Shown here piece after piece: positions 8,011 through 15,814 of a stretch of DNA of 64,000 nucleotides (the stretch's first letter is position 1; every line of letters begins with the position of its first letter). Position numbers and translations under genes: made by a program. Under the pieces are notes generated by a model that ran no database searches, was not told the DNA's origin, and saw only the letters and a list, made by a program, of their open reading frames with translations. Source of the DNA: Mucilaginibacter mallensis (GTDB lineage: Bacteria > Bacteroidota > Bacteroidia > Sphingobacteriales > Sphingobacteriaceae); NCBI RefSeq assembly GCF_900105165.1, contig NZ_LT629740.1, positions 558,001-622,000 on the forward strand, in the 5' to 3' direction.

Positions 8011-9897
8011 ATGAAGAAATACCTCCTCATCGCTTTAAGCATAATGCTTTTTGCTGCTACTTCTTTTAATGCTTCTGCACAGAAATTACAAGGTCCGGAT
8101 GCCGACTATATAAAGGCCAACTACACCAAGTACGAATACCAGATACCCATGCGCGATGGTAAAAAGCTGTTCACATCAGTTTACGTACCTAAAGATCAAT
8201 CAAAAAAATATCCATTCATGATGGACCGCACGCCTTACAGCGTTGGTCCTTATGGCACTGATAAATATAAAGGCAGCCTGGGGCCGTCGTCATTATTTAC
8301 GCACGATGGCTACATATTTGTTTACCAGGATGTGCGCGGCCGTTGGATGAGCGAAGGCATTTACCAGGAAATGACCCCTGAACTGGAATCACATAAAACA
8401 AAGAAAGACGTTGATGAAGGAACCGATACTTATGATACTATCGACTGGCTGTTAAAGCATATCCCTAATAACAACGGTAAAGTGGGCGTTTGGGGAATTT
8501 CATACCCGGGTTTTTATACCACCACCTCATTGCTGAGCCGCCACCCGGCATTGGTTGCTGCATCGCCGCAGGCGCCAATTGCTGATCTGTACCGCGATGA
8601 CGCTTTCCATAATGGCGCGTTTATGCTGGTAGCCAATTTTGGTTTCTACCCGTTCTTTACCAACAGACAGGATGATAAGCCAACCCAGGCTCAGGGCTTT
8701 AATGTTGATTTTGGTACCGAAGATGGGTATGATTACTATTTTAAAATGGGATCGGTTAAGCATACTAATGATATTTATCTGAAAAATTATAAGGATACGG
8801 TACGCCTGTGGAATGAGATGCTGGATCACCCGGATTATGACCAGCACTGGAAAGACCGTAATGTATTAACTCACCTGCACGATATTAAAACCGCTGTGCT
8901 GGTTACAGGTGGCTGGTACGATGCTGAGGACTTATATGGCGCTATAAACACTTATAAAACATTGGTAAAGGAAAACCCAACCACGCCAATATATTTCTCT
9001 ATGGGGCCATTTGTACATGGCGGCTGGTCGCGCGGGCCGGGCGATCATTTAGGGGATGTTGAGTTCGGAGGAGCGCAGGGAGAATACTATCGTGAAAAGA
9101 TAGAATTTGCTTTCTTCAGCCACTATTTAAAAGGAACCGATACCGATATCCCACGCATCTCAACTTTTGAGACCGGTGTAAACCAATGGAAAAACTATAA
9201 AACATGGCCACCAAAGGAAGCTGTTGAAAAGAACCTTTATTTTTTACCAGGTGGCAAGCTATCATTTGATGAGCCAACAAATACCGGCGATGATAACGAC
9301 GCATTTATATCAGACCCAAACAAACCGGTACCGTTTATTGAACAAATTGATAACGACATGAAGCGTGAGTACATGACCGCCGATCAGCGTTTCGCCAGTC
9401 GCCGCCCTGATGTATTAACTTATGAAACTGATGTGCTGGATAATGATGTAACGCTGGCAGGCAACATATGGGCCAACCTAAAGGTATCAACCACCGGTAC
9501 CGATGCTGATTGGGTAGTTAAGGTGATTGACGTTTACCCGGATTCAACCAAAGACAATAAATTTACGGATAAGGATACGCACCTCTCAGGCTATCAGCAA
9601 ATGGTACGCAGCGAGGCTATGCGCGGTAAATACCGTAATGGCTTTGATAAACCCGAGCCATTTGTGCCCGGCGAAATAAGCCCGGTAAACTTTGAACTAC
9701 AGGATATACTGCACACCTTTAAAAAGGGCCACCGCATAATGGTGCAGGTACAAAGCACCTGGTTCCCGCTGATTGACCGTAACCCGCAGGTGTTTGAAAA
9801 CATTATGAAAGCTGGCGATAACGACTTTAAAAAGGCCACCAACAAGGTATATACTTCAAAGGATCATCCGAGCTATTTGAAGGTGAGGGTGATGTAA
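8011..9897 (+). CDS. Secreted CocE/NonD-family (S15) hydrolase
   Basis: Serine hydrolase of the X-Pro dipeptidyl-peptidase/CocE family, exported to the periplasm; members cleave alpha-amino esters, glutaryl amides or peptides. Residues 1-24 form a signal peptide ending ASAQ. The nucleophile is Ser164 in GISYPG, the acid is probably Asp305 in GGWYDAEDLYGA and the base His337 in GPFVHGGWSRG. The C-terminal part from about residue 420 is the jelly-roll domain (DNDVTLAGNIWANLKVSTTGTD). 628 residues is typical. It is a single transcription unit between two terminators. The natural substrate cannot be told from sequence. Confidence 0.88.
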   Translation: MKKYLLIALSIMLFAATSFNASAQKLQGPDADYIKANYTKYEYQIPMRDGKKLFTSVYVPKDQSKKYPFMMDRTPYSVGPYGTDKYKGSLGPSSLFTHDGYIFVYQDVRGRWMSEGIYQEMTPELESHKTKKDVDEGTDTYDTIDWLLKHIPNNNGKVGVWGISYPGFYTTTSLLSRHPALVAASPQAPIADLYRDDAFHNGAFMLVANFGFYPFFTNRQDDKPTQAQGFNVDFGTEDGYDYYFKMGSVKHTNDIYLKNYKDTVRLWNEMLDHPDYDQHWKDRNVLTHLHDIKTAVLVTGGWYDAEDLYGAINTYKTLVKENPTTPIYFSMGPFVHGGWSRGPGDHLGDVEFGGAQGEYYREKIEFAFFSHYLKGTDTDIPRISTFETGVNQWKNYKTWPPKEAVEKNLYFLPGGKLSFDEPTNTGDDNDAFISDPNKPVPFIEQIDNDMKREYMTADQRFASRRPDVLTYETDVLDNDVTLAGNIWANLKVSTTGTDADWVVKVIDVYPDSTKDNKFTDKDTHLSGYQQMVRSEAMRGKYRNGFDKPEPFVPGEISPVNFELQDILHTFKKGHRIMVQVQSTWFPLIDRNPQVFENIMKAGDNDFKKATNKVYTSKDHPSYLKVRVM

Positions 9898-9907
9898 ATG
9901 ACATTTC

Positions 9908-9944
9908 AATAGCGATGGGTTTCAAACCCATCGCTATTTTTGTT
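9908..9944 (+). terminator. Palindromic terminator, family G copy 1
   Basis: AATAGCGATGGGTTT and its exact reverse complement are separated by one base and followed by T residues. The same hairpin core recurs at 10677-10707 and 36628-36666, so it is both a terminator and a repeat. Confidence 0.75.
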
Positions 9945-9958
9945 TAAAGGCAATGTGT

Positions 9959-10209
9959 ATGAGCAAATATATCGGCATGACAGTAAATGAAAGCTTGTAT
10001 GCCAGCGGTTTGATGGATAGATTTGATAAGCAGTAAGGGAAAAGGATATTGATGAGGCTATATTCATTCTGAAAAATGTTGAACTTACAAATGAATCAAT
10101 TGATCCTGTTCTAAGACAGTTGGGATTAATTAAAAATAGAGTCACTGTAGATGTTTTGGCTAAAGCCGAGTATATCAAATCTTATCCGTCCCTTGAAAGG
10201 GACGGATAA
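9959..10209 (+). pseudogene. Frameshifted small gene, unknown family
   Basis: From ATG 9959 the frame reads MSKYIGMTVNESLYASGLMD and on through RFDKQ, then stops at 10034-10036. Read in the next frame from 10033 it continues VREKDIDEAIFILKNVELTN and ESIDPVLRQLGLIK, which looks like the second half of one small protein. Restoring one base near 10030 would join them as DKAVREKD. A compact 60-70 residue intact form is therefore likely, with the part beyond about 10140 being read-through into repeat H. It could be a true pseudogene or a base missing from the assembly. Confidence 0.6.
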
Positions 10210-10313
10210 GATTTGAGAATTACTGGGATAGATTAATATTGGTAATAAAATTCATTGCCGTCCCTTTTAAGGGACGGATAAATAAATCTCAAATATTGGC
10301 TTTAGCCTAAAAT
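10152..10313. repeat. Nested inverted repeat, family H
   Basis: The outer arms carry TTTTGGCTAAAGCC and its inverse GGCTTTAGCC, and inside each arm lies its own hairpin built on TCCGTCCCTT and AAGGGACGGA. The left arm is about 10152-10215 and the right about 10255-10313. The right arm ends at the start of the DUF1801 gene. Confidence 0.7.
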
Positions 10314-10314
10314 T

Positions 10315-10662
10315 ATGCTCAGAGAAATAGATGACTACTTCCTGCAAAAAGATGAACCGGTGAAAGGTTGCCTGTTATTTTTGAGGGATTATATTCAGCA
10401 TTTCGATACAAATATTACCGAAGCGTGGAAGTATAAAATGCCATTCTATTGCTATAAGGGCAAGATGTTCTGCTACCTGTGGGTGCATAAAAAGAATGGC
10501 CTGCCTTATATCGGCATAGTTGAGGGCAAGAAAATAGATCACCCCGGACTGATCATTGAAAACCGCTCCCGCATGACTATATTCCTGATCGATCCGAATA
10601 AAGACCTGCCGGTTGATGAGATCAGCGCCATCTTAAAAATGGTGCTTGGACTTTATAAATAA
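10315..10662 (+). CDS. DUF1801 domain protein (YdhG-like)
   Basis: A 115-residue cytoplasmic protein of the DUF1801/YdhG fold. The typical pattern is present: an N-terminal helix with FLRDYIQ, then ITEAWKYKMPFYCYKGKMFC and YLWVHKKNGLPYIGIVEGK, then SRMTIFLIDPNKDLPVDEI. Members are small alpha/beta proteins without a proven enzyme activity; some are linked to iron or DNA. The gene starts two bases after repeat H and is followed by the family G palindrome at 10677-10707. The function remains open. Confidence 0.75.
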   Translation: MLREIDDYFLQKDEPVKGCLLFLRDYIQHFDTNITEAWKYKMPFYCYKGKMFCYLWVHKKNGLPYIGIVEGKKIDHPGLIIENRSRMTIFLIDPNKDLPVDEISAILKMVLGLYK

Positions 10663-10676
10663 TTCCTAAATACAAC

Positions 10677-10707
10677 AATAGCGATGGGTCTCAAACCCAT
10701 CGCTATT
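10677..10707. repeat. Family G palindrome, copy 2
   Basis: The AATAGCGATGGGT stem is followed by five loop bases and its perfect inverse. There is no T run, so as a terminator it would be weak. It sits between the convergent DUF1801 and thioredoxin genes. Confidence 0.65.
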
Positions 10708-10785
10708 GAAATAAGAATTGCTGCCGCGAGTTTAGCGCAGCGTAACTCGTGGTAAGGCATGGTTTAAGTTTATTAACTTAAACAA

Positions 10786-11352
10786 CTAATTCGCATTACT
10801 ACTTACCGGCGCATTCTTCAAAAAGCGGGTTTTTATTGTTGCTAACTGGTCGTCTGTTAGTTTCGAGGTTGATTTTAGCAGGCTTACAAAATAAGCCACT
10901 TCGTTATCGGCGGCAGGGCAGCCAACATTATCTTTGGATGTGGCAGGCGTGCCATTTGCAGGTGGCAAATAGGAATTACCCAAAGCTTTGCCATTCGCAT
11001 CTATAAATACCCAAAAAGGTATACCACCTTTAGGGTCGCCATTAAAGCTTTTCATAACATCAAGTCCACCGGCGTTTTCAAGATCTTTTTTGTCATCGCG
11101 TTCCAGTACGTCAAGGTAAACAACAATATAGTTGTCATCAAAAAACTTACTGCAGGTAGGGTCTTCAATTGATGCGGTCATCTTTTTACACCAGCCGCAC
11201 CATGAAGCATGGAACATTAACAATACGGTTTTATGCTCGTTTTGGGCCTTAGTATAAGCGGTTTTCAATACGTCCGTAGCGGGAGCAGGTGTGGTTTGGG
11301 CAAAGCTGCCAAAACTCAGCAGCATAAACATTAGCGCAAGTGATATTTTCAT
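10786..11352 (-). CDS. Secreted thioredoxin-fold protein
   Basis: Periplasmic thiol-disulfide protein. The start at 11352 gives the signal peptide MKISLALMFMLLSFGSFAQ. The redox motif is Cys52-Gly-Trp-Cys55 in HASWCGWCKKM, in the thioredoxin_7/DUF255-like arrangement with FDDNYIVVYLDV following. The cis-Pro region is GGIPFWVFIDANGK. A further Cys in NVGCPAADNE could make a structural bridge. The C-terminal 40 residues (SLLKSTSKLTDDQLATIKTR) form a helical extension. It is transcribed alone, divergent from the repeat-bearing region before mraZ. Likely a reductase or chaperone of envelope proteins; the partner is unknown. Confidence 0.8.
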   Translation of the reverse strand: MKISLALMFMLLSFGSFAQTTPAPATDVLKTAYTKAQNEHKTVLLMFHASWCGWCKKMTASIEDPTCSKFFDDNYIVVYLDVLERDDKKDLENAGGLDVMKSFNGDPKGGIPFWVFIDANGKALGNSYLPPANGTPATSKDNVGCPAADNEVAYFVSLLKSTSKLTDDQLATIKTRFLKNAPVSSNAN

Positions 11353-11850
11353 GAGGTCGTTTTTAAACAATACGTAAAAATACATTTATCAACCAGCATA
11401 AACAAAAAGCGGCCTGCATAGTTAGTTATTTGACAATAAGCAGGCAAAGAACAATTATGGCGCAGTTTGTAAGCTCTGTTGAGCGCATAACATTTGGAGA
11501 AAGAATGCTACTAGGCTTAAATTTTGTAGCCGCCCACTGGCTTCAGTTTATAACTGAAGCCTACAGACATTGTCAGTTTGCAACTGACAATGTTCAAAAC
11601 AAAACCCATTTATCACAAAAATAATACGGACATTTGACCTATAGCGATTGCCAAAATCATCACGAAACCCTGTCATTTTTGCTTTTCATCACCCAGACAA
11701 TAAAACGCAGAATTTTATCATTGATTTGAAGACCACCTTGTCTATCGCGTATCAAAACTATCAGGTTTTGATGTAGTTACCGTAAAATAAATTGAAAAAT
11801 GTGCTTAAAAATGGCCAAAATAAGTAATTGAAATTGTTGAAAACTTTTCG
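11353..11850. other. Gap before mraZ: family F repeat and a hairpin
   Basis: Family F copy 1 spans 11539-11592: a GGCTTCAGTT/AACTGAAGCC hairpin followed by a CATTGTCAGTT/AACTGACAATG hairpin. At 11751-11772 ATCAAAAC and GTTTTGAT form an 8-bp hairpin without a T run. A 64-codon frame at 11430-11624 runs through the repeat and has no recognisable protein character. The remaining bases to 11850 are AT-rich and probably hold the mraZ promoter. Confidence 0.5.
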
Positions 11851-11880
11851 GGGAGAAAATGGGTTTAAATGGGAGAAAAT
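11851..11880 (+). promoter_or_regulatory. Triple GGG direct repeat, predicted MraZ operator
   Basis: Three consecutive 10-base units start with GGG (GGGAGAAAAT, GGGTTTAAAT, GGGAGAAAAT), the first and third identical. MraZ proteins are known to bind tandem TGGG-type boxes at 10-bp spacing in their own promoter. The array ends 38 bases before the mraZ ATG, and TAATTTTA at 11885-11892 could be the -7 element. Seen: the array. Inferred: autoregulation. Confidence 0.75.
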
Positions 11881-11918
11881 CTCTTAATTTTACCCTACAA
11901 TAATTGCCGAAGTGTAAT

Positions 11919-12383
11919 ATGTCCAATTTTTTAGGTGAATTTGATTGCAAACTCGATGACAGGAATCGCTTAATGATCCCTGCCAATCTCATGAAGCAGC
12001 TCCCCGGAGCTGACAGTGAGGGGCTTGTGGTTAACCGGGGGTTTGAGAAACACCTGGTCATCTACACCAAAAAAGAATGGGATATAATAGTTGAAGACCT
12101 CAGCAAATTGAACCAATACGAGAAAAGAACAAGAGAGTTTATCAGGTATTTCACCCGCGGTGCGACACATTTGACGTTGGACAAGCTAAACCGGGTGGTA
12201 TTATCAAAAGTGCTGATGGACTACGCCGGAATTAAGGCTGAAGTGATTTTGGCTTGCCAGTTAAACAAAATTGAGCTTTGGGCTCGGGATGCATACGAAG
12301 ACCAGATGGATAGCGAGCCTGAAAACTTTGCTAATCTGGCGGAGGAAGTAATGGGTAATAAAGCAAGGAGAGGAGATGAGTAA
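11919..12383 (+). CDS. mraZ: Transcriptional regulator MraZ
   Basis: DNA-binding regulator at the head of the division/cell-wall cluster; it forms rings and represses its own operon in studied bacteria. The ATG at 11919 starts MSNFLGEFDCKLDDRNRLMI, the normal N-terminus. Two AbrB-like swapped-hairpin repeats are visible, the first with LDDRNRLMIP (about 12-21) and the second with LDKLNRVVLSK (about 87-97). The 154 residues fit the family. It overlaps rsmH by eight bases, so the two are translationally linked. The array at 11851-11880 is its likely operator. Confidence 0.93.
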   Translation: MSNFLGEFDCKLDDRNRLMIPANLMKQLPGADSEGLVVNRGFEKHLVIYTKKEWDIIVEDLSKLNQYEKRTREFIRYFTRGATHLTLDKLNRVVLSKVLMDYAGIKAEVILACQLNKIELWARDAYEDQMDSEPENFANLAEEVMGNKARRGDE

Positions 12384-13278
12384 TTACCATACACCGGTTA
12401 TGCTTAAGGAATGTATCGAGGCACTTGATATCCGCCCGGATGGTACTTATGTTGATGTTACCTTCGGTGGTGGCGGCCACTCGCGCGCGATTATGAAGCA
12501 TTTGGGCAAGGATGGCGTATTGCTGGCCTTTGATCAGGATGCTGATGCGCAGCAGAATGTGATTGCTGATGATCGTTTTGTTTTTGTAGATCAGAACTTT
12601 CGTTATCTCAAGAATTTCGCGCGTTTGCATGGCGCTATTCCGGTTGATGGGATATTGGCTGATCTGGGTGTTTCGTCTTATCAATTCGACCAGGCAGAAC
12701 GTGGTTTTTCCATCAGGTTTGATGCCGAGCTGGATATGCGGATGAATCAATCATCCGACTTAACCGCTAAAGAAATAGTAAACAATTATACCGAAGCCGA
12801 ACTGCACCGCATCTTCGGTATTTATGGTGAGATACAGAATGCCAAATCGCTGGCCAATACCATTGTTACCGCCCGCCTAAACGCGCCGATAGTAACTATT
12901 GCTGACCTGAAAAATGCGATCTCGGCACGTATCCCGAAAGGGAAAGAAAATAAATACCTGGCGCAGGTTTTTCAGGCTTTGCGCATTGAGGTAAACCAGG
13001 AACTGGAAGCATTAAAAGATTTCCTTGTTCAGTCGGCAGAGGTGCTGGTATCGGGTGGCAGGCTGGTGGTAATGTCATATCATTCGCTGGAGGACAGGCT
13101 GGTAAAGAATTTCATCGCTAAAGGAAAATTTAGTGGTGAGGTGGAGAAGGATTTTTTTGGGAATGATCAAAAACCGTTTGATGCGGTAAGTCGTGGGGCT
13201 ATAACCGCATCGACAGAAGAAATAGAGAAAAATAACAGGGCACGTAGCGCGAAATTAAGAATAGCTGTAAAAAAATGA
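12376..13278 (+). CDS. rsmH: 16S rRNA m4C1402 methyltransferase
   Basis: SAM-dependent enzyme that N4-methylates C1402 in the decoding centre of 16S rRNA. Family signatures are HTPVMLKEC near the N-terminus, DVTFGGGGHSRAI (motif I, SAM binding, about residues 27-39), GILADLGVSSYQFD, ERGFSIRFDAELDMRM and VMSYHSLEDRLVKNF. The 300 residues are full length. It starts inside mraZ and overlaps the ftsL-like gene by four bases (ATGA), so it is part of a tight operon. Its place in the dcw cluster is ancient and conserved. Confidence 0.95.
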   Translation: MSNYHTPVMLKECIEALDIRPDGTYVDVTFGGGGHSRAIMKHLGKDGVLLAFDQDADAQQNVIADDRFVFVDQNFRYLKNFARLHGAIPVDGILADLGVSSYQFDQAERGFSIRFDAELDMRMNQSSDLTAKEIVNNYTEAELHRIFGIYGEIQNAKSLANTIVTARLNAPIVTIADLKNAISARIPKGKENKYLAQVFQALRIEVNQELEALKDFLVQSAEVLVSGGRLVVMSYHSLEDRLVKNFIAKGKFSGEVEKDFFGNDQKPFDAVSRGAITASTEEIEKNNRARSAKLRIAVKK

Positions 13279-13691
13279 CCAATCGTTTACGCACAGAAGT
13301 TCAGGAAGAGGAAGAAGCCGAAAAGCAACTCATTGTTGAGGAAAAGCCTAGAAAAAAGGAGATCCCCGATAATGTTTTTACGCAGTTTTTTTCCAAAGGG
13401 TTTATCAGTACCGAAGCGGCTACTAATGCGCTTCCGTTTGTGCTGTATGTGGCTTTATTGGGCATGCTATACATCGGTAACCGCCACCTTGCTGAAAAGA
13501 ATATTCATGATATTGATAAGATAACAAAAGAGGTAAAAGAACTAAGCTGGGATTATAAATCAACCAAGGCTGACCTGGCTTTTAAGAGCACATTGTCAGA
13601 GGTTAAAAAACGGGTGGATACGCTGTCATTGGGTATAAAGGAAACTATGCAGCCGCCGCAAAAAATAACGGTGAAGGAGGGTGAGCAATGA
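13275..13691 (+). CDS. ftsL: FtsL-like division protein
   Basis: Small bitopic protein expected in the FtsQLB sub-complex of the divisome. The N-terminal half (about 1-50) is cytoplasmic, charged and rich in Glu and Lys. One membrane segment lies near residues 53-72 (ALPFVLYVALLGMLYIGN). The periplasmic part (IHDIDKITKEVKELSWDYKS and onward) is a heptad-like coiled coil. Sequence similarity to model FtsL is low, as is usual; the call rests on size, topology and position between rsmH and ftsI, with four-base overlaps on both sides. Confidence 0.75.
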   Translation: MTNRLRTEVQEEEEAEKQLIVEEKPRKKEIPDNVFTQFFSKGFISTEAATNALPFVLYVALLGMLYIGNRHLAEKNIHDIDKITKEVKELSWDYKSTKADLAFKSTLSEVKKRVDTLSLGIKETMQPPQKITVKEGEQ

Positions 13692-15814
13692 GTATAAGAA
13701 CCAACATACTGCTCAGGGTATATCTAGCTTTCGGGCTGATCCTTTTGTTTGCCGGCGCGGTTGCTATCCAACTGTGCCGCTTGCAATTTGTACAGGGTGC
13801 AAAGTGGAAAGCCATGTCGGTTAAGCTATCAACGCGTTACGAGAACGTTGAAGCCGCTCGCGGTAACATTTTAGCGGTTGATGGCAGTTTGCTCGCCACA
13901 TCGGTACCTGAGTATGAGGTGCACATGGATATGCTTGCCGGTGGTATTGCTGATGATAAGGTGTTCTATGGCAAAGTGGATTCTCTGGCCCTGAAGCTTT
14001 CAAAATTTTATGGTGATAAATCGGAAAGGGAATATTCACGTATGCTGCGTAATGCCCGTAAGGATAGCGCACGCTATGAACTCATCAGGCGTAAGGTCAC
14101 TTACCAGGAATTAAAGCAACTGCGCACGTTCCCGATATTTAATATGGGGAAATATAAAGGCGGGATGATCATTGTACAGCAGAATAAACGGATTCTGCCA
14201 TTCAGGTCATTGGCTCAGCGTACTATCGGCTATAAAAATGAGAACGTAAAAAATGCTGTTGGTCTTGAGGGTGCTTTTTCGGGCTACATTAATGGCGAAA
14301 ACGGCAAACGTTTAATGCAGCGTACCGTAGGTGGTACATGGATACCGGTTAATGATGATGAAGACGAAGTGCCCAGCAAAGATGGTGCGGATATTATATC
14401 AACCATTGATGTGAACTTCCAGGATGTGGCGCAGTCGGCATTAAAAGATCAGTTGATAAAAAGTGCTGCCGATTATGGTTGTGTGGTGCTGATGGAGGTT
14501 GCAACAGGCGAAATAAGGGCGATTGCTAATTATACAAGAACCAAGGATGGCGACTATCAGGAGAAGCTGAATTATGCGATCAGCAACGCAACTGATCCGG
14601 GTTCAACATTTAAACTGGCCAGTTACATGACTTTGTTTGATCAGCATAAAATAGATACCAATAGTACGGTGGATGCGGAAAATGGCCGTTATGATATGTT
14701 TTATAAAGGCAAACTGCTTAAAACATTCAGGGATGCGGAACAAGGCAATTATGTAATGACTGCAAAAAGAGCTTTTGAAGAATCGTCAAACGTAGCGGTT
14801 GTGAAATTTGTATCGTCGCATTACGGTGATAATCCAAGGCAGTATACTGATAACCTGCGCAATAACCTGCATTTAAATGATAAGCTGCAATTGCAGATTC
14901 CTGGTGAAGCGCAACCGGTAGTAAAAGACCCATCGGCTCGTAGCTGGAGTAAATTAACACTGCCGCAAATGGCTTACGGCTATGAAATGCAGATTACACC
15001 ATTACAAATGCTAACACTATATAACTCAGTTGCTAATAATGGTACTATGATAGCGCCAATATTTGTAAAAGAGATCCAGCGTTTGGGGAATACCGTTGAG
15101 CAATTCCACGCAAGGGTAATCAATCCAAAAGTTTGCTCTGACGCTACTTTGGGTAAGATGAAAGCAATGCTGGAAGGCGTAGTACAGGAAGGTACCGGAA
15201 AGCTTGTTATAAAAAATCCACTGTATACTGTTGCAGGAAAAACAGGTACTGCTCAAATAGCAAATGGCTCAAGCGGCTATGGTGCTACTAAAACTTATCA
15301 GGCATCGTTTTGCGGATATTTTCCGGCTGATCACCCTAAATATTCCATGATAGTAGTGATCAATCACCCTACACAGGGTAATTATTTAGCAGCTTATGTA
15401 GCGGGCCCGGTTTTCAGGCAAATAGCCGACCGCGTTTACGCTAGTGATCTGGATATTAATCAAAAACCTGCCGTGCATTATGTGGGCAATACCACTATGC
15501 CGCAGGTAAAGCAGGGCAATATTGCTGCTGTACATAAAGTATATGCCAAGCTAGGGCTTAAAGCACTATATGCATCAAACAACGTAAGCCCCGGCGCGCC
15601 TGATACCAGTAATGGCATAGCGCAGGAAGATGCTGATTACAAGAGCGGCAGCGTGCCATCAGTAATAGGTATGGGTTTGAGTGATGCATTGTACCGTTTA
15701 GGTAACGCGGGCTATAAGGTAGCGGTAAGAGGTAGCGGAGCGGTGAAAACCCAATCGGTAACAGGCGGTAGTTTAATACCAAAAGGATCAAAAGTAACCA
15801 TAGAACTGCAATGA
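13688..15814 (+). CDS. ftsI: Division transpeptidase PBP3/FtsI with PASTA domain
   Basis: Class B penicillin-binding protein that cross-links septal peptidoglycan with FtsW. One N-terminal membrane anchor (about 8-30) is followed by the PBP dimerisation domain (from about 50, NVEAARGNILAVDGSLLATS). The transpeptidase motifs are Ser306-Thr-Phe-Lys309, Ser366-Ser-Asn368 and Lys518-Thr-Gly520. A PASTA domain closes the protein (about 650-708, SVPSVIGMGLSDALYRLGNA). 708 residues is usual for this phylum and longer than the E. coli form. It overlaps its neighbours by four bases each side. Confidence 0.95.
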   Translation: MSIRTNILLRVYLAFGLILLFAGAVAIQLCRLQFVQGAKWKAMSVKLSTRYENVEAARGNILAVDGSLLATSVPEYEVHMDMLAGGIADDKVFYGKVDSLALKLSKFYGDKSEREYSRMLRNARKDSARYELIRRKVTYQELKQLRTFPIFNMGKYKGGMIIVQQNKRILPFRSLAQRTIGYKNENVKNAVGLEGAFSGYINGENGKRLMQRTVGGTWIPVNDDEDEVPSKDGADIISTIDVNFQDVAQSALKDQLIKSAADYGCVVLMEVATGEIRAIANYTRTKDGDYQEKLNYAISNATDPGSTFKLASYMTLFDQHKIDTNSTVDAENGRYDMFYKGKLLKTFRDAEQGNYVMTAKRAFEESSNVAVVKFVSSHYGDNPRQYTDNLRNNLHLNDKLQLQIPGEAQPVVKDPSARSWSKLTLPQMAYGYEMQITPLQMLTLYNSVANNGTMIAPIFVKEIQRLGNTVEQFHARVINPKVCSDATLGKMKAMLEGVVQEGTGKLVIKNPLYTVAGKTGTAQIANGSSGYGATKTYQASFCGYFPADHPKYSMIVVINHPTQGNYLAAYVAGPVFRQIADRVYASDLDINQKPAVHYVGNTTMPQVKQGNIAAVHKVYAKLGLKALYASNNVSPGAPDTSNGIAQEDADYKSGSVPSVIGMGLSDALYRLGNAGYKVAVRGSGAVKTQSVTGGSLIPKGSKVTIELQ

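Noticed and set aside
9906..10178. A 90-codon minus-strand frame
   Set aside because: It is antisense to the frameshifted small gene and begins in a terminator palindrome.
11430..11624. A 64-codon plus-strand frame before mraZ
   Set aside because: Its second half runs through the family F hairpins and no homology-like pattern is visible; probably chance.
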